From: a virus
Reading direction: 5' to 3' (one strand)
Virus record (IMG/VR): IMGVR_UViG_3300025131_000070
Span: 1 to 48,253 of that record
DNA length: 48,253 bases
The translations under genes were made by a program, and so were the position numbers. Positions 16,842-26,289 of this stretch are shown piece by piece. The notes below the pieces were generated by a model. The model saw nothing but the letters and a program-made list of their open reading frames with translations. It ran no database searches and was not told where the DNA came from. How positions within the stretch are numbered: the first letter of the stretch is position 1; every line of letters begins with the position of its first letter.

Positions 16842-18530
16842 ATGCCCAAGCTGCAGATCAAGACCAAGCAGGAAGTCCAGCGCGACATCATCAATGCGGT
16901 CGTGGCGCGCACGTCGCTGTCCGACGTCACCGACAGTTCCACACTCAAGCACTTCATCACGGCGGTCTCGACGGAGGTCGCCGAGGTCTACTTCCAGTTC
17001 ACGCGCATCGCCGAGCTCTTCGACTTCCGCAAGGCTGCAGGGCTCGACCTGGACGAACGCGCCAAGGAGATCCTCGGCGGCACGGTCGAGCGCTTCGAGG
17101 CGCGGCGCTCCGTCGGTCAGCTCGAGTTCACGCGCGCCGTCGCGACCGCCTCGCCCGTGACTATCCCGGCCGGGACGATCGTCGAGACGGCTGACGGGTT
17201 CGCGGTGGAGACGACCGAGGACGGCACCATCGCCGCCGGCGCGACGGGCTCAGTCCCCTTCGTCGATGCTCGCGCCTCCGAGGTCGGCGAGGTTGGGAAC
17301 ATCGGCGTCGACACGGCCAAGGTCTTCCGGACCAAGCCGGCCGGCGTCAGCACGGTCACCAACCCCGCGAGCTTCGGACAGGGCCGCGACCGCGAGTCCG
17401 ACGACAGCTTCCGCTCTCGCATCTTGGACCTGATCGCGACGCTGCCCCGCTGTACGCCCGAGGCGCTGACCTTCATCGTGCTCGGCGTCGAAGACCCCGC
17501 AGGGAGCGGCAAGACGATCGTCTTCTCGCACACGTTCGAGGACGCGAACGCGCCAGGCACGGCCGTTGTCTACGTGGATGACGGCACCGGCAAGGCGGCG
17601 GACTACGCACGCAGGCGAAGCGCTGCAGCTCTGGTCGCTCCGGGCGCCACGTCGCTGAGCGCGCTCGTCGGTACTACCCAGACACTGACGCTGGCCGGCG
17701 CGTTCCCTGCGACGGCTGCCGAGCGGGCCGAGCTGCTCGGCGGCTACATCGCGATCACCAAAGCGACCAACCCGACGGAGAACAACGGCCTGTTCCCTGT
17801 CCTCTCGGTCCCGGACGCCGACACGATCACGTACACCAACGCGGGCGGCATCGCCGAGGGTGCCGGCGCGCTGTTCGCCGTGGGCGAGCCCCTAACGCTT
17901 GGCCTGAACGGCCCGCCGACCGACAGCGCCGTGGGCGGTGAGGAGTTCCTCGACCACAACGACTTCCCGATGGTGGCCGGAACGGACTTGCTCTATCTCG
18001 TCCGTGGCAACGCGGTCACGCTGCTGACGCGCGACACCGTCGCCGGCGGCGACTACGACGTGAGGCTGTCGAACGGCCGCACGTTCTTCTCGGGCACGGC
18101 GGGTCCATTGCAGACGGGCGACCGGATCATCTCTGGCTACCAGTACTTCACGGGCGTCGTGGCCGAGGCGCAGAAGGTCATCGACGGGGACATCGATGAC
18201 CGCCTGAACTATCCCGGCTGGCGCGCCGCCGGCGTCGACGTTCGGGTCCTGCCACCGACGCCGCAGCAGCAGGCCGTCATCGCGCGACTGACGGTGCTCG
18301 AGGGCTTCGAGCGCACGACGGTCGTGGCCGATGCCGAGACCGCGATCAGCGACTACATCAACAACCTCGGCATCAGCGGCGACGTCATCTACCACGAGCT
18401 GGTCGAGCGCGTGATGGGCGTGGACGGCGTCTATGACCTGACGTTGAAGCTCAACGGGACCGAGGCCAACAGGACCATCGACGACCACGAGCTGGCTCGT
18501 ATCACCGCGCTGAACATCGACGTGGCGTAG
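16842..18530 (+). CDS. Baseplate J-like wedge protein (gp6-like)
   Basis: The N-terminal 200 residues are characteristic of the baseplate J family: LDLDERAKEILGG, an ARRSVGQLEFTRA strand, the SPVTIPAGTIVET turn, EVGEVGNIGVDTAK, then GQGRDRESDDSFRSRIL. Such proteins form the ring that links central hub and fibres and starts sheath contraction. The middle (about 255-420) has an extra beta-rich insertion with PVLSVPDADTITYTNAGG. The C-terminal part (VDVRVLPPTPQQQAVIARL, VYDLTLKLNG) has the usual last domain. The protein is 562 residues, somewhat longer than the minimal family. Ribosome binding site GAGG precedes the ATG. Confidence 0.85.
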   Translation: MPKLQIKTKQEVQRDIINAVVARTSLSDVTDSSTLKHFITAVSTEVAEVYFQFTRIAELFDFRKAAGLDLDERAKEILGGTVERFEARRSVGQLEFTRAVATASPVTIPAGTIVETADGFAVETTEDGTIAAGATGSVPFVDARASEVGEVGNIGVDTAKVFRTKPAGVSTVTNPASFGQGRDRESDDSFRSRILDLIATLPRCTPEALTFIVLGVEDPAGSGKTIVFSHTFEDANAPGTAVVYVDDGTGKAADYARRRSAAALVAPGATSLSALVGTTQTLTLAGAFPATAAERAELLGGYIAITKATNPTENNGLFPVLSVPDADTITYTNAGGIAEGAGALFAVGEPLTLGLNGPPTDSAVGGEEFLDHNDFPMVAGTDLLYLVRGNAVTLLTRDTVAGGDYDVRLSNGRTFFSGTAGPLQTGDRIISGYQYFTGVVAEAQKVIDGDIDDRLNYPGWRAAGVDVRVLPPTPQQQAVIARLTVLEGFERTTVVADAETAISDYINNLGISGDVIYHELVERVMGVDGVYDLTLKLNGTEANRTIDDHELARITALNIDVA

Positions 18531-18540
18531 GAGAGAGCGC

Positions 18541-20346
18541 GTGCCCGTCGTCAACCAACAAACGCTCACCTCGCACGCGACGTTCACCGCGGCGATCGCC
18601 GGCATCCCTGCGGGCGCGTGGCCCGTGGGCGGCTACGAGCTGCGCGCGGACGACGACGGCCCGTACGCCGAGACGATCACCGTCAGCCCCGCGACAGTGA
18701 CGATCGCGGACAAGGGCAACGAGGAGCTGACGCTGTCTGGACGCCTCGCTGGTACGTTGGTCCCAACGACCGTCGTGGACGCCGACCCCGCGCCGGCGGC
18801 CGGCGACGGTGTCTACGTCTGGGGCGTCAATGACGTCACGATCAAAGAGCTGCGCTTCAGCGACGTCCACTCGTCCAATACGTTCACGAACGCCGCGGTG
18901 CGTATCGGTGAGCGCGCTGGCGGGACCAATCTGCCTGCGCACCGGATCACCGTCACCGGTTGTATTCTTGGCCAGCTCACACTGCCGGCCGCCAACGCCG
19001 GTGTGTACGTCGCAGGTCAGGGCGTCGCGTGCGACGACATCCAGATCCTCGGCGGCGACCCGACAGTCGACATCGTCCCGCGCACACAAGTCTCGGGCTC
19101 CCGAAGCTGGGCGGTCTACGCGCAGAACGTCACGCAACTGACGATCGAGTACGTGAGCTTCCTGCAGCACTCCGGGACGCTCAGTAGCGCGGCCGCCATC
19201 GAGCTCATCAACACGGACGACGTGTTCCTTCACCGGATGTTCCACCGTCTGCATGAAACGCAGGCGCTCCGGGTCGAGGCGTCGGACCGCGTGCGCGTCG
19301 TCAACTCCCAGTTCCAAGAGTGCAACGATGCCGACACCAACGATGAGTACATCGAGCTGGACAACGTCGACGGGTTCGCGGCCTGGAACAACACATTCGC
19401 GCACCTCGACGGCGCCGACCCGCTCCGCGCGCTCATCTACGTCCACAACTCGACGGCGGGCAGCGTCGTCCACTGTGAAGGGAACATCTTCTATCTCGCA
19501 GGGACGGGCGCAACGCACGACGTCTACCGGTTCGGTAACGCCACCGATCTCGGCGCGCTGCAGACCGGTGACTCGAGCAGCAACTGCTTCCATCTAGTAG
19601 ACGCGGCCGAGCCTGCACCGAACACGCCAGGCATCGCGCGTATCGATGGGTCAGCGACCGACTTCGAGACGCTGACGGCGTGGCGCGCCGGCGCGTCGCT
19701 GGACCCGTCCGGCAGCATCGGCGCCGTGCGGTCGGTCGACGCCGACCCTCAGTTCGAGGACGTCACGCCCGGGAGCGGCGCGGACCTCCGCATCGGCACG
19801 GGCAGCGGCGCCTTCGGCATCGCGGCCAAGATCTGGTCGGCATCGTTTGGCGAGGCGACCGTCACGCAGCCGATGCTCACCGACTTCTTCGGCAGCTCGC
19901 GCTCCGAGGCGTTGAACGACGCAGGCTTCCACGAAGTCATCACGATCACGACGGTCGTTGTGCCAGCGACCGTGGAGAAGAACGGCGGGTATCGGGTCGG
20001 CATCACGGGCTTGTCGATCCCAGACGGTAGCTACCGCTTCCACCTCGGCCCCAAGGGCACAGTCGCTGACCCGATCTGCTACGCCGGCAGCTATGGCGAC
20101 GTGAACGACGTCGCCGTCGCTGGTGGTTCGGGCGTCTTCGTCACGCCGCCGCTGCCCTCGGGTGGTCCGTACAGCGTCTACATCGACGGGTTCGACGCGA
20201 CGTCCGGCAGCGCTGAGCTCGTCTCCGGTGCGGTGACGTACGTGCACAAAAACCACCGCAGCAGTTTGTACGCGCTGCGCTCTCTGCTACTTCCGTGGTG
20301 GAAGACCGGGCCGCGCCAGGTCGAGAAGGAGCCGCTGCAGTCATGA
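18541..20346 (+). CDS. Right-handed beta-helix protein, baseplate or tailspike component
   Basis: The GTG start has AGGAGAGAG upstream. The 601-residue protein shows repeated short strands and turns of a parallel beta-helix between about residues 60 and 460: GVYVWGVNDVTIKELRFSD, GVYVAGQGVACDDIQI, AAIELINTDDVFLHRMF, RVRVVNSQFQECND, NVDGFAAWNNTFAH. This fold is used for carbohydrate binding and cutting by spikes and lyases, but I cannot point to catalytic residues. After the helix comes a beta domain (GYRVGITGLSIPDGSYRF) and a basic tail. Its place between the J-like protein and the gpI-like protein makes a fixed baseplate part as likely as a detachable spike. Confidence 0.6.
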   Translation: MPVVNQQTLTSHATFTAAIAGIPAGAWPVGGYELRADDDGPYAETITVSPATVTIADKGNEELTLSGRLAGTLVPTTVVDADPAPAAGDGVYVWGVNDVTIKELRFSDVHSSNTFTNAAVRIGERAGGTNLPAHRITVTGCILGQLTLPAANAGVYVAGQGVACDDIQILGGDPTVDIVPRTQVSGSRSWAVYAQNVTQLTIEYVSFLQHSGTLSSAAAIELINTDDVFLHRMFHRLHETQALRVEASDRVRVVNSQFQECNDADTNDEYIELDNVDGFAAWNNTFAHLDGADPLRALIYVHNSTAGSVVHCEGNIFYLAGTGATHDVYRFGNATDLGALQTGDSSSNCFHLVDAAEPAPNTPGIARIDGSATDFETLTAWRAGASLDPSGSIGAVRSVDADPQFEDVTPGSGADLRIGTGSGAFGIAAKIWSASFGEATVTQPMLTDFFGSSRSEALNDAGFHEVITITTVVVPATVEKNGGYRVGITGLSIPDGSYRFHLGPKGTVADPICYAGSYGDVNDVAVAGGSGVFVTPPLPSGGPYSVYIDGFDATSGSAELVSGAVTYVHKNHRSSLYALRSLLLPWWKTGPRQVEKEPLQS

Positions 20347-23297
20347 CCGAGGGGCCGATCGAAGGACTGACGGGTGCGGTCGGCGATGAGCTGTCGCGAC
20401 TTGCTGGCTTCCGGTCGACGCGCGTGCGCGTTCAGCTCACGCCGCAAGCGACGGTCGTCGACTATGGTGCGGCGTTCAACCCGAACGCCGACACGGCGCA
20501 GCCGTGGAACCTGGATCCGCATCAGGGCGCCGTGTCGATCGACGCGACGGGGGCGACGGCCACGCTGACGATCGGCGCCGAGCGCGGTTTCAGCCTGGAC
20601 ATCACCGCAGCCCACAGCTTCCGGATCCTGTCGCCGCTGCTTGCGGCGCCGACGCTTGTCGACGCGATCGTGTCGCGCGACTCCGCGACGCAGCTCACGC
20701 TGGGCGGCGGCGTCTTCGACGAGAAGGACGTCAACGCTTCCTGGGAGGTCTACGACGCCACGCTCATTCACCACTTGAAGGTCGAGACGACCTTCGGGTG
20801 GGAGAGCAGCGGGATGTTCGTCATGGCGGGCGGCCTGTACCGGTACACCGGCACGACGCCTGTCCAGCTCCGGAACATCGAGTACTTCAACGGCGAAGTC
20901 TGGACCTATCTGCTGCCGCAAGATCTCATCTTCGAGGTCGGCGACGAGGTGGTCGACTTCACGCGCGCCTTCTCGGCGATGGACACGATGTGGCGGTCGT
21001 TCCTCGTCGACTACGCGACCGGAACGGACCTGGACACGCTCGGGTACAACCTCGGTGTACGTCGTGTCCCCTCGAGCCTCGACGCGGTCTACCGCGCGGT
21101 GATCAAGGCCATCGCCTACGTGCCTCGCGGCACGATGTGGGTCATCGAGCTGCTGCTCGACGCGCTCGTGGGCGAAGGCAACTACGAGGTGTTCGAAGAC
21201 CTGACGCAGCGGGTCCCGACTGCTGCGGAGGTCGCTGCGGGCGCGCACTTCCGCTACAGCGCGAACCACCCCGCGCAGATCTTCATCCGCACGACGGTCG
21301 CGTCCGGCGCCGAGGGCAAGACGTTCGTCGAGGACGTCGAGCGGCGCCCGCTCCTGGCCGGCAGCACGGTGACGATCAGCGAGACGCCGATCCGGGTCGT
21401 CGGCGTCGAGCTCGCGCGCGAATGCTTCGAGCGCCTCGTCGCCTCGGGCGAGAGCGCGACGGGAACGGTCACCGCGACGACCGGCCCCGACGCCGACGCC
21501 ACCACGCTGTCCGTCGAGTACGACAGCGCGGCCGGGCTGCTGTCTGGCGAGGTGCTCGTCGGCGACGACTTCCACATCACGTCGCCAGGTCTGCTCGGGC
21601 GCGTCGGTCCGATCTCCGCGGTGTCCGGAACCACGCTCACGATCCGCGACGTCGAAGGCGCGGCGGGCATGCAGCTGCGGCGCGCCTGGACCGGCCTCGC
21701 GTGGAAGATCACGCGCGAGAAGACCGGCATGCTGCACGGCTACCGGCCGTCCGAAGACCTGCAGATCGAGTACACGGGCGGCCCGCTCCGGCAGATGTGG
21801 GTCTACGACGGCCTCGACCTCGGCGACCCCGTCACGTGGCCGGCAGCCGAGACGACGTACGCCACGCTGGTCACCGAGGCCGGCGTGGGCACGTTCCTGC
21901 GCATCGCCGAGCCGCCCTCGATGGACTCGCGGGCCTACTACGATTTGCGGTCGCGCGTCGTGGAGCAGAGCTACGCGACGTTCGAGCTGTTGACGAGGAT
22001 CAACGGCGCGACGGGTCCGGACACAGGCGACTTCGCGACGGACAAGGGTCAGTTCTCGATGCAGCTCGAGGACGGCCGGCGCCTCATGGCCGTCGGTGTC
22101 CTCGCGTCCGGCGTCGGCGGCGACAGCCGCTTCGGGTTCTTCGACCCGGACGGCTCCGCGCCGTGGCTGACGTCGGGCGGTGCCGTGACCGTCCCCTCCG
22201 GTGAGTGGGTCACGCTCCAGATCCGGAAGTGCCGCAACGACAACGTCCAGCTCTACGCGGACGGCCGGCTCGTTGAGGACGTCCCGTACGGCGACTTCCC
22301 GTCAGGTGGCGCTTTCCGCCGGCGCTTCGGCAACGTCGTCGGGCCGCAGACCGGCGTCCTCATCGACGTCAAGCACGCCGACTGGTCAGCGCGCACGCCC
22401 CGCGACTACTGGAACCACCACGTCCCGACGGGCGACGCGGCGAATGTGGGTCCGGACGTGACGGACTCCGGTGGCAGTGGCGCGTTCGGCAACGCCGTCG
22501 TGGGCGACCTCATCCGCATCCACCGACACTCGGCGCTGAACGCTTCCGGCGGCGATGCACGCGGCGAGTGGGTGATCGATAGCGTCGTCGGGGCCGACGT
22601 GGCGCAGGCAACGTACGGCCGCACGCACAACGACGGCCAAGTCATCGCGGGGCAGCTGCTGCAGTTCCGAAGCGAGGATGACCCCCGCGCGTTCACGTTC
22701 CCAACGGACCTCGGGAACCAGATCGAGATGGTCACTGGCGCGAACGCCGGGACGGTGTGGTCGATCGATCAGCTCCTCGACCCGATCACCGGCCGCGACC
22801 TCGCGACGTTGGCCGACGGGACGACCGCGGTGGAGCACAACGTACCGACGGTGACCAGCGTCGCGGCCGTGTCGCCCGTGCCGCCATCGGCCGCGACGTT
22901 CACGGCGCAGAGCCGATCGCAGTGGCGGAAGATGTTCACCGCGCAGCCGCTCGCGTCCGACCCGGACGTCGGCTTCGAGGTCGTGGCGCAGGGCACCCGG
23001 ATCGCCACGACGCTGACGCTGCCTCAGACGTTCCCGATCGCGCTGTACCCGGTGGCCGAGCCGGACGGCCCGCTGCTCGAGGTCCACTACACGCGGCTGC
23101 TTTCGGCGCAGGTGGTCGAGAACACCGACAACGTGGTGAACGTGACCAACGCGAGCCCTGGGTACGCCTACTACCCGTTCTACCTCGCGGACGGCTTCGG
23201 CTGGACGAAGAGCATCCTCGACGTGATCACCGCAGCCGGTGTGCACGTGGACCTGCGCAACTTCTTCCGCGACACGGCAGGGCCGCACATCCGCTAG
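20343..23297 (+). CDS. Baseplate/tail protein with gpI-like segment and LamG-like domain
   Basis: The ATG at 20343 overlaps the previous stop (ATGA); a GTG 48 bases upstream has no ribosome binding site. Of 984 residues, about 200-286 resemble gpI/DUF2612-type tail proteins: FLVDYATGTDLDTLGYNLG, AVYRAVIKAIAYV and RGTMWVIELLLDALVGEG. Residues about 485-680 look like a concanavalin/LamG fold (ESYATF-like strand pairs, GQFSMQLEDGRRLMAVGVL, VTVPSGEWVTLQIRK, NVQLYADGRLVEDV), often used for sugar binding. It likely joins the wedge to the fibres and may also touch the host surface. It is much larger than usual gpI proteins because of these added domains. Confidence 0.6.
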   Translation: MTEGPIEGLTGAVGDELSRLAGFRSTRVRVQLTPQATVVDYGAAFNPNADTAQPWNLDPHQGAVSIDATGATATLTIGAERGFSLDITAAHSFRILSPLLAAPTLVDAIVSRDSATQLTLGGGVFDEKDVNASWEVYDATLIHHLKVETTFGWESSGMFVMAGGLYRYTGTTPVQLRNIEYFNGEVWTYLLPQDLIFEVGDEVVDFTRAFSAMDTMWRSFLVDYATGTDLDTLGYNLGVRRVPSSLDAVYRAVIKAIAYVPRGTMWVIELLLDALVGEGNYEVFEDLTQRVPTAAEVAAGAHFRYSANHPAQIFIRTTVASGAEGKTFVEDVERRPLLAGSTVTISETPIRVVGVELARECFERLVASGESATGTVTATTGPDADATTLSVEYDSAAGLLSGEVLVGDDFHITSPGLLGRVGPISAVSGTTLTIRDVEGAAGMQLRRAWTGLAWKITREKTGMLHGYRPSEDLQIEYTGGPLRQMWVYDGLDLGDPVTWPAAETTYATLVTEAGVGTFLRIAEPPSMDSRAYYDLRSRVVEQSYATFELLTRINGATGPDTGDFATDKGQFSMQLEDGRRLMAVGVLASGVGGDSRFGFFDPDGSAPWLTSGGAVTVPSGEWVTLQIRKCRNDNVQLYADGRLVEDVPYGDFPSGGAFRRRFGNVVGPQTGVLIDVKHADWSARTPRDYWNHHVPTGDAANVGPDVTDSGGSGAFGNAVVGDLIRIHRHSALNASGGDARGEWVIDSVVGADVAQATYGRTHNDGQVIAGQLLQFRSEDDPRAFTFPTDLGNQIEMVTGANAGTVWSIDQLLDPITGRDLATLADGTTAVEHNVPTVTSVAAVSPVPPSAATFTAQSRSQWRKMFTAQPLASDPDVGFEVVAQGTRIATTLTLPQTFPIALYPVAEPDGPLLEVHYTRLLSAQVVENTDNVVNVTNASPGYAYYPFYLADGFGWTKSILDVITAAGVHVDLRNFFRDTAGPHIR

Positions 23298-23315
23298 GAT
23301 GAGGAGAGACACCCA

Positions 23316-25115
23316 ATGAGCGACACCAAGAAGTACCTGCGCACTGAGGACGGCGAGCGGATCGACCAGCCGGACTTCCAGCACGCAGCTGAGCGCTCCC
23401 AGCTCAACGGCCTAACGCAGCTGGGCGACTCGGTGCTGGTGGGCGTCGACCGCGAGCGCGCAACGACGGGCGACCCGGCGCAGCTGAAGCACTACGTGCT
23501 CGAAGGCTTCGAGGTCACGGCGCAGGCGAGCGGCACGATCGTCGAGGTCAGCGGCGGCGTCGCGCTCATGGGCTACCGGCACGAGCACCAGGTCCAGTAC
23601 GGCGCCGTCAGCTCCGGGCCGACGATGCAGCTGCACGACATCGGCGGAGCGTCGAGCCCTGGCCTTATCCACACGATCTGGGTGAGGTTCAACCTCGCCG
23701 ACGAGGACCCCGGCAACCGCGCCTTCTGGAACAGCGCCGGCGCGCCGCCGGTCGAGATCGTCCGCAGCATCCCAACGCGACTCGCCGAGGAGTGGCAGAT
23801 CACGCACACCGTGGGCGACTGGGCGGACCCGCTGACCGTGACGCCCGGCGACGAGTGGATGCCGATCGCGACGGTCACACCGTCGAACATCTCCGGGACG
23901 CTTACCGGAACGCGCGTCTTCTACTTCGAGGGGCGAGAGACGTCGACGAACTGGCTCCTCGAGGACGAGGACTGGGGCCACGCGACGGACCGCGGACTAA
24001 CGCGTGCGACGGGCGGTGTCTTCGGCTTCCGGCGCTTCGCTGTGGGCGTGCTGCGCCAGCTGCAGGACATCATTCACGGCTCCGGCTCCGCGACGATCGG
24101 GGCTCGGAACTGGTTCACCGACGTGAGCACGGCAGCAGCCGCTGGCGACGAGCTCGGTCTGCGAGAACTGCTCAACAACAAGCTCGACATGCGCGGGCGC
24201 ACGGTAGGCACGCCCTACGGCGAGATGACGGGGCACCTGGATCCTGAAGCGGCCAGCGACAACGACCTGGACGTCGGCAGCCTGACGCAGCGCTGGCGGG
24301 ACTTCTTCGGCAAGAGCGTCCAGCTCGGCGCAGGCTACATCGCCTCGCAGGCGAACGCACTCCTACCGCGCATCGCGATGCCTGTGCGCACGACCGCCGG
24401 CGACCGGACGCTGTTGTGGGAGGTTACCGACTCGTCGTATTTGCCGGGTACGTTGCGGGTCTACGCAGCCAAGCCTGCAGGGACGGGCTTGGGTTATGAG
24501 GCGACGCTCAATGCGGTCTGGAACCCCGCTACGAGTAAATGGGATCGGGACGCTGCTCCTCCTTCTGTTGACGCATTAATCATCCAAGCGTCGCCCGCAT
24601 CAAGCGTCCTTACTATCGGGCGGCATGATGCGTCGCTTGCCGCGTCGTGGGACCACAACTACGCGGCGGGGGGCAGCGACTGGGCGATCGTCTTCCGCGG
24701 ACCCGACAGCGGCACCAACCTGTCACAGCTCGACTCGATCGAGGTCACGAACAACGCCGGCGCGACAATTGCAGGCGCCGGTATCATCTACGCCAACTCG
24801 GTGTGCGCAGCGTGGGGCATGGTGCAGACCGACGGCGCGGGACTCATCTCGACACGACGGGGGTTTGGCTACGATCAAGCCGGCCTAGTTCTTACGGGGC
24901 CTGGCGGTCTGCAGGTAGACATTATAAGCAGCCCGATCAGCACGTTCGACTACGCGGTCGTCGCCAACGTGGTCAACGCAGCGACCGGGACGCCAGCCGT
25001 CGTGGGCGCCCTGCCCGACGCCGCGCTTGCTGACCGCTTCGTGCTCAACTCGACACTGAACTTCAACACCGTCTCCGTGAAGATCTTCTTCCAGGTGTTC
25101 GCGCGGCAGTCGTGA
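23316..25115 (+). CDS. Tail fibre / receptor-binding protein
   Basis: The ribosome binding site GAGGAGAGA is ideal. The 599-residue protein starts with a short attachment region (KKYLRTEDGERIDQPDFQ), followed by a beta-rich body (VEVSGGVALMGYRHEHQVQYG). A repeat-like fibre section near 285-345 (GEMTGHLDPEAASDNDLDVG, LTQRWRDFFGKSVQLG) resembles phage fibre elements that precede a tip. The tip (about 360-599) is coded with more A/T-ending codons than the rest, including TTA and ATA. The fibre is the last large tail gene and precedes the small membrane-protein genes, as is common. The host receptor is unknown. Confidence 0.65.
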   Translation: MSDTKKYLRTEDGERIDQPDFQHAAERSQLNGLTQLGDSVLVGVDRERATTGDPAQLKHYVLEGFEVTAQASGTIVEVSGGVALMGYRHEHQVQYGAVSSGPTMQLHDIGGASSPGLIHTIWVRFNLADEDPGNRAFWNSAGAPPVEIVRSIPTRLAEEWQITHTVGDWADPLTVTPGDEWMPIATVTPSNISGTLTGTRVFYFEGRETSTNWLLEDEDWGHATDRGLTRATGGVFGFRRFAVGVLRQLQDIIHGSGSATIGARNWFTDVSTAAAAGDELGLRELLNNKLDMRGRTVGTPYGEMTGHLDPEAASDNDLDVGSLTQRWRDFFGKSVQLGAGYIASQANALLPRIAMPVRTTAGDRTLLWEVTDSSYLPGTLRVYAAKPAGTGLGYEATLNAVWNPATSKWDRDAAPPSVDALIIQASPASSVLTIGRHDASLAASWDHNYAAGGSDWAIVFRGPDSGTNLSQLDSIEVTNNAGATIAGAGIIYANSVCAAWGMVQTDGAGLISTRRGFGYDQAGLVLTGPGGLQVDIISSPISTFDYAVVANVVNAATGTPAVVGALPDAALADRFVLNSTLNFNTVSVKIFFQVFARQS

Positions 25116-25450
25116 TGATGCCCACGATGAAGCAAGCCAAGAACTGGCTCAAGTGGCTCGGCGGCCTGGTGCTGTTCGTGCTCGTCGCCGTCGGCGCGCG
25201 GGCGCTGTTCATGCGTCGCGGGCGTCCGGTGCTGCCGGACGTGAAGCACGAGCTCGCCGCGATCGCTGCCGAGCGGCAGACGGCGAAGCTCGAGGCGAAG
25301 CAGGGGCATGCAGTGGCACTCGCGGCCGTGTACCGCGACCACGCGGTGGAGCTGGCCAAGCTGGACGACGCCGCGGCGGCCCAGGCAGAATCGCTGAGTG
25401 CCGATCCTCAAGCGCTGGCTGGCTTCCTGGTGCGTGCTGCTCGCGGGTAG
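25115..25450 (+). CDS. Small membrane protein with coiled coil, i-spanin-like (Rz-type)
   Basis: The ATG at 25115 overlaps the fibre stop by TGATG. The product has about 111 residues: a basic start, one membrane helix (about 14-33, WLGGLVLFVLVAVGARALF), then a helix-forming charged stretch (LAAIAAERQTAKLEAKQGH, DHAVELAKLDDAAAAQAE). A short inner end, one membrane pass and a periplasmic coiled coil is the design of inner-membrane spanins, which help break the outer membrane of Gram-negative hosts. Overlap with the next, signal-peptide-bearing gene strengthens this. A membrane-anchored holin accessory is the alternative. Confidence 0.5.
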   Translation: MMPTMKQAKNWLKWLGGLVLFVLVAVGARALFMRRGRPVLPDVKHELAAIAAERQTAKLEAKQGHAVALAAVYRDHAVELAKLDDAAAAQAESLSADPQALAGFLVRAARG

Positions 25451-25859
25451 CGCGCACGCTGCCGTCGAGTGCGACCCCGACTTCCCTGACCGCTGCTCCG
25501 CGCCGATCGAGGCTGGCGCGCCGGCACCCTACGCCGGGCAGGTGCTGACGACCGAACTGGCAAAGACGCTGGGGCAGAAGGCGAGCGCCGCGGCGGCTCG
25601 GCAGGCGCTCGCGGTGCGTACGGCGACGCGGGCGGCCGCAGTAGACCACCGGTACCAGCTGGACCTAGTCGCGGCCGACACTCGAGCGTGCGAGCAGCGC
25701 GAGCTCGTGCAGCAGGACCGAGCGGAGCGGGCAGAGCAGGCCGTGAAGGACGCCGAGCCGGGCGTGCTCGATCATCCCCTGTTCTGGGCGCTGATAGGCG
25801 TGAGTGTGATGGCCGGCGCCTTCGCGCTGGCTGCGGGCGAGATCAAGGGCCTGAAGTGA
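25398..25859 (+). CDS. Exported membrane-anchored protein of the lysis region
   Basis: A GTG start lies inside the preceding gene in another frame (53-base overlap), an arrangement common for spanin pairs. The 153-residue product has a signal peptide (LKRWLASWCVLLAGSAHA, cleavage after AHA), a short Cys-containing region (ECDPDFPDRC), the segment APYAGQVLTTELAKTLGQKA, a charged helix (QQDRAERAEQAVKDAE) and a C-terminal membrane helix at about 127-146. No lipobox is present, so it is not a classical outer-membrane o-spanin lipoprotein. I have seen similar small phage proteins with a PAPYAGQLLTTELA-like core of unknown mechanism next to lysis genes. Confidence 0.5.
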   Translation: MPILKRWLASWCVLLAGSAHAAVECDPDFPDRCSAPIEAGAPAPYAGQVLTTELAKTLGQKASAAAARQALAVRTATRAAAVDHRYQLDLVAADTRACEQRELVQQDRAERAEQAVKDAEPGVLDHPLFWALIGVSVMAGAFALAAGEIKGLK

Positions 25860-25875
25860 AGCGCCGCGAGGCGCT
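25860..25875. terminator. GNRA-tetraloop hairpin between converging operons
   Basis: AGCGCC GCGA GGCGCT forms a perfect 6-bp stem closed by a GCGA (GNRA-type) loop. It starts one base after the plus-strand stop and ends six bases before the minus-strand stop. It can end transcription in both directions, although there is no T-run on either side. Confidence 0.5.
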
Positions 25876-25880
25876 CCGGC

Positions 25881-26273
25881 TTACAGGAAGCGCTGCAGCA
25901 CTTCGACCGAGCTGACGAGGTCGCGGGTGGCCGCGTCCACGTTGTCGCCGGTCTGCGCTGTGATGATGTCACCGGGCTCGACGTCGATCGACAGGCTGAG
26001 CGTGTCCTGCGACGTCGCGGCGATCGCCTGCGTCGCCTGGGCGCCGCTGTTGATCGTGCCGTTGACGGCGACCGCGGTGTCCTGCACGCCGGCGGCCGGC
26101 GCGACGCGGGTCGCCACGCGGTGCGCGACGATGCGGCCACGGATGCCGATGACGGCCCCGCCGAAGCGGGTGTTGGCGGCGGTCGGCGTCGCGGAGAACG
26201 AGTCGACGCGCATGGTGTTGCGGAACTGACCCGCGATGTTTGCCCAATCGCTCGGGCTGTTCGGCGTTACCAT
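25881..26273 (-). CDS. Small unknown protein, possibly structural
   Basis: This is the last gene of the minus arm. It has 130 residues and no Cys or membrane segment. It is rich in Ala, Thr and Val, with strands such as GAVIGIRGRIVAHRVATRV and TLSLSIDVEPGDIITAQTG, then a helix TRDLVSSVEVLQRFL. This looks more like a small beta-sandwich virion or fibre-associated protein than an enzyme. The ATG is preceded by CTTCCTT, which is not a ribosome binding site, so translation may rely on readthrough from upstream or an unleadered transcript. I do not recognise a family. Confidence 0.5.
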   Translation of the reverse strand: MVTPNSPSDWANIAGQFRNTMRVDSFSATPTAANTRFGGAVIGIRGRIVAHRVATRVAPAAGVQDTAVAVNGTINSGAQATQAIAATSQDTLSLSIDVEPGDIITAQTGDNVDAATRDLVSSVEVLQRFL

Positions 26274-26289
26274 AAGGAAGGTGTAGCAT

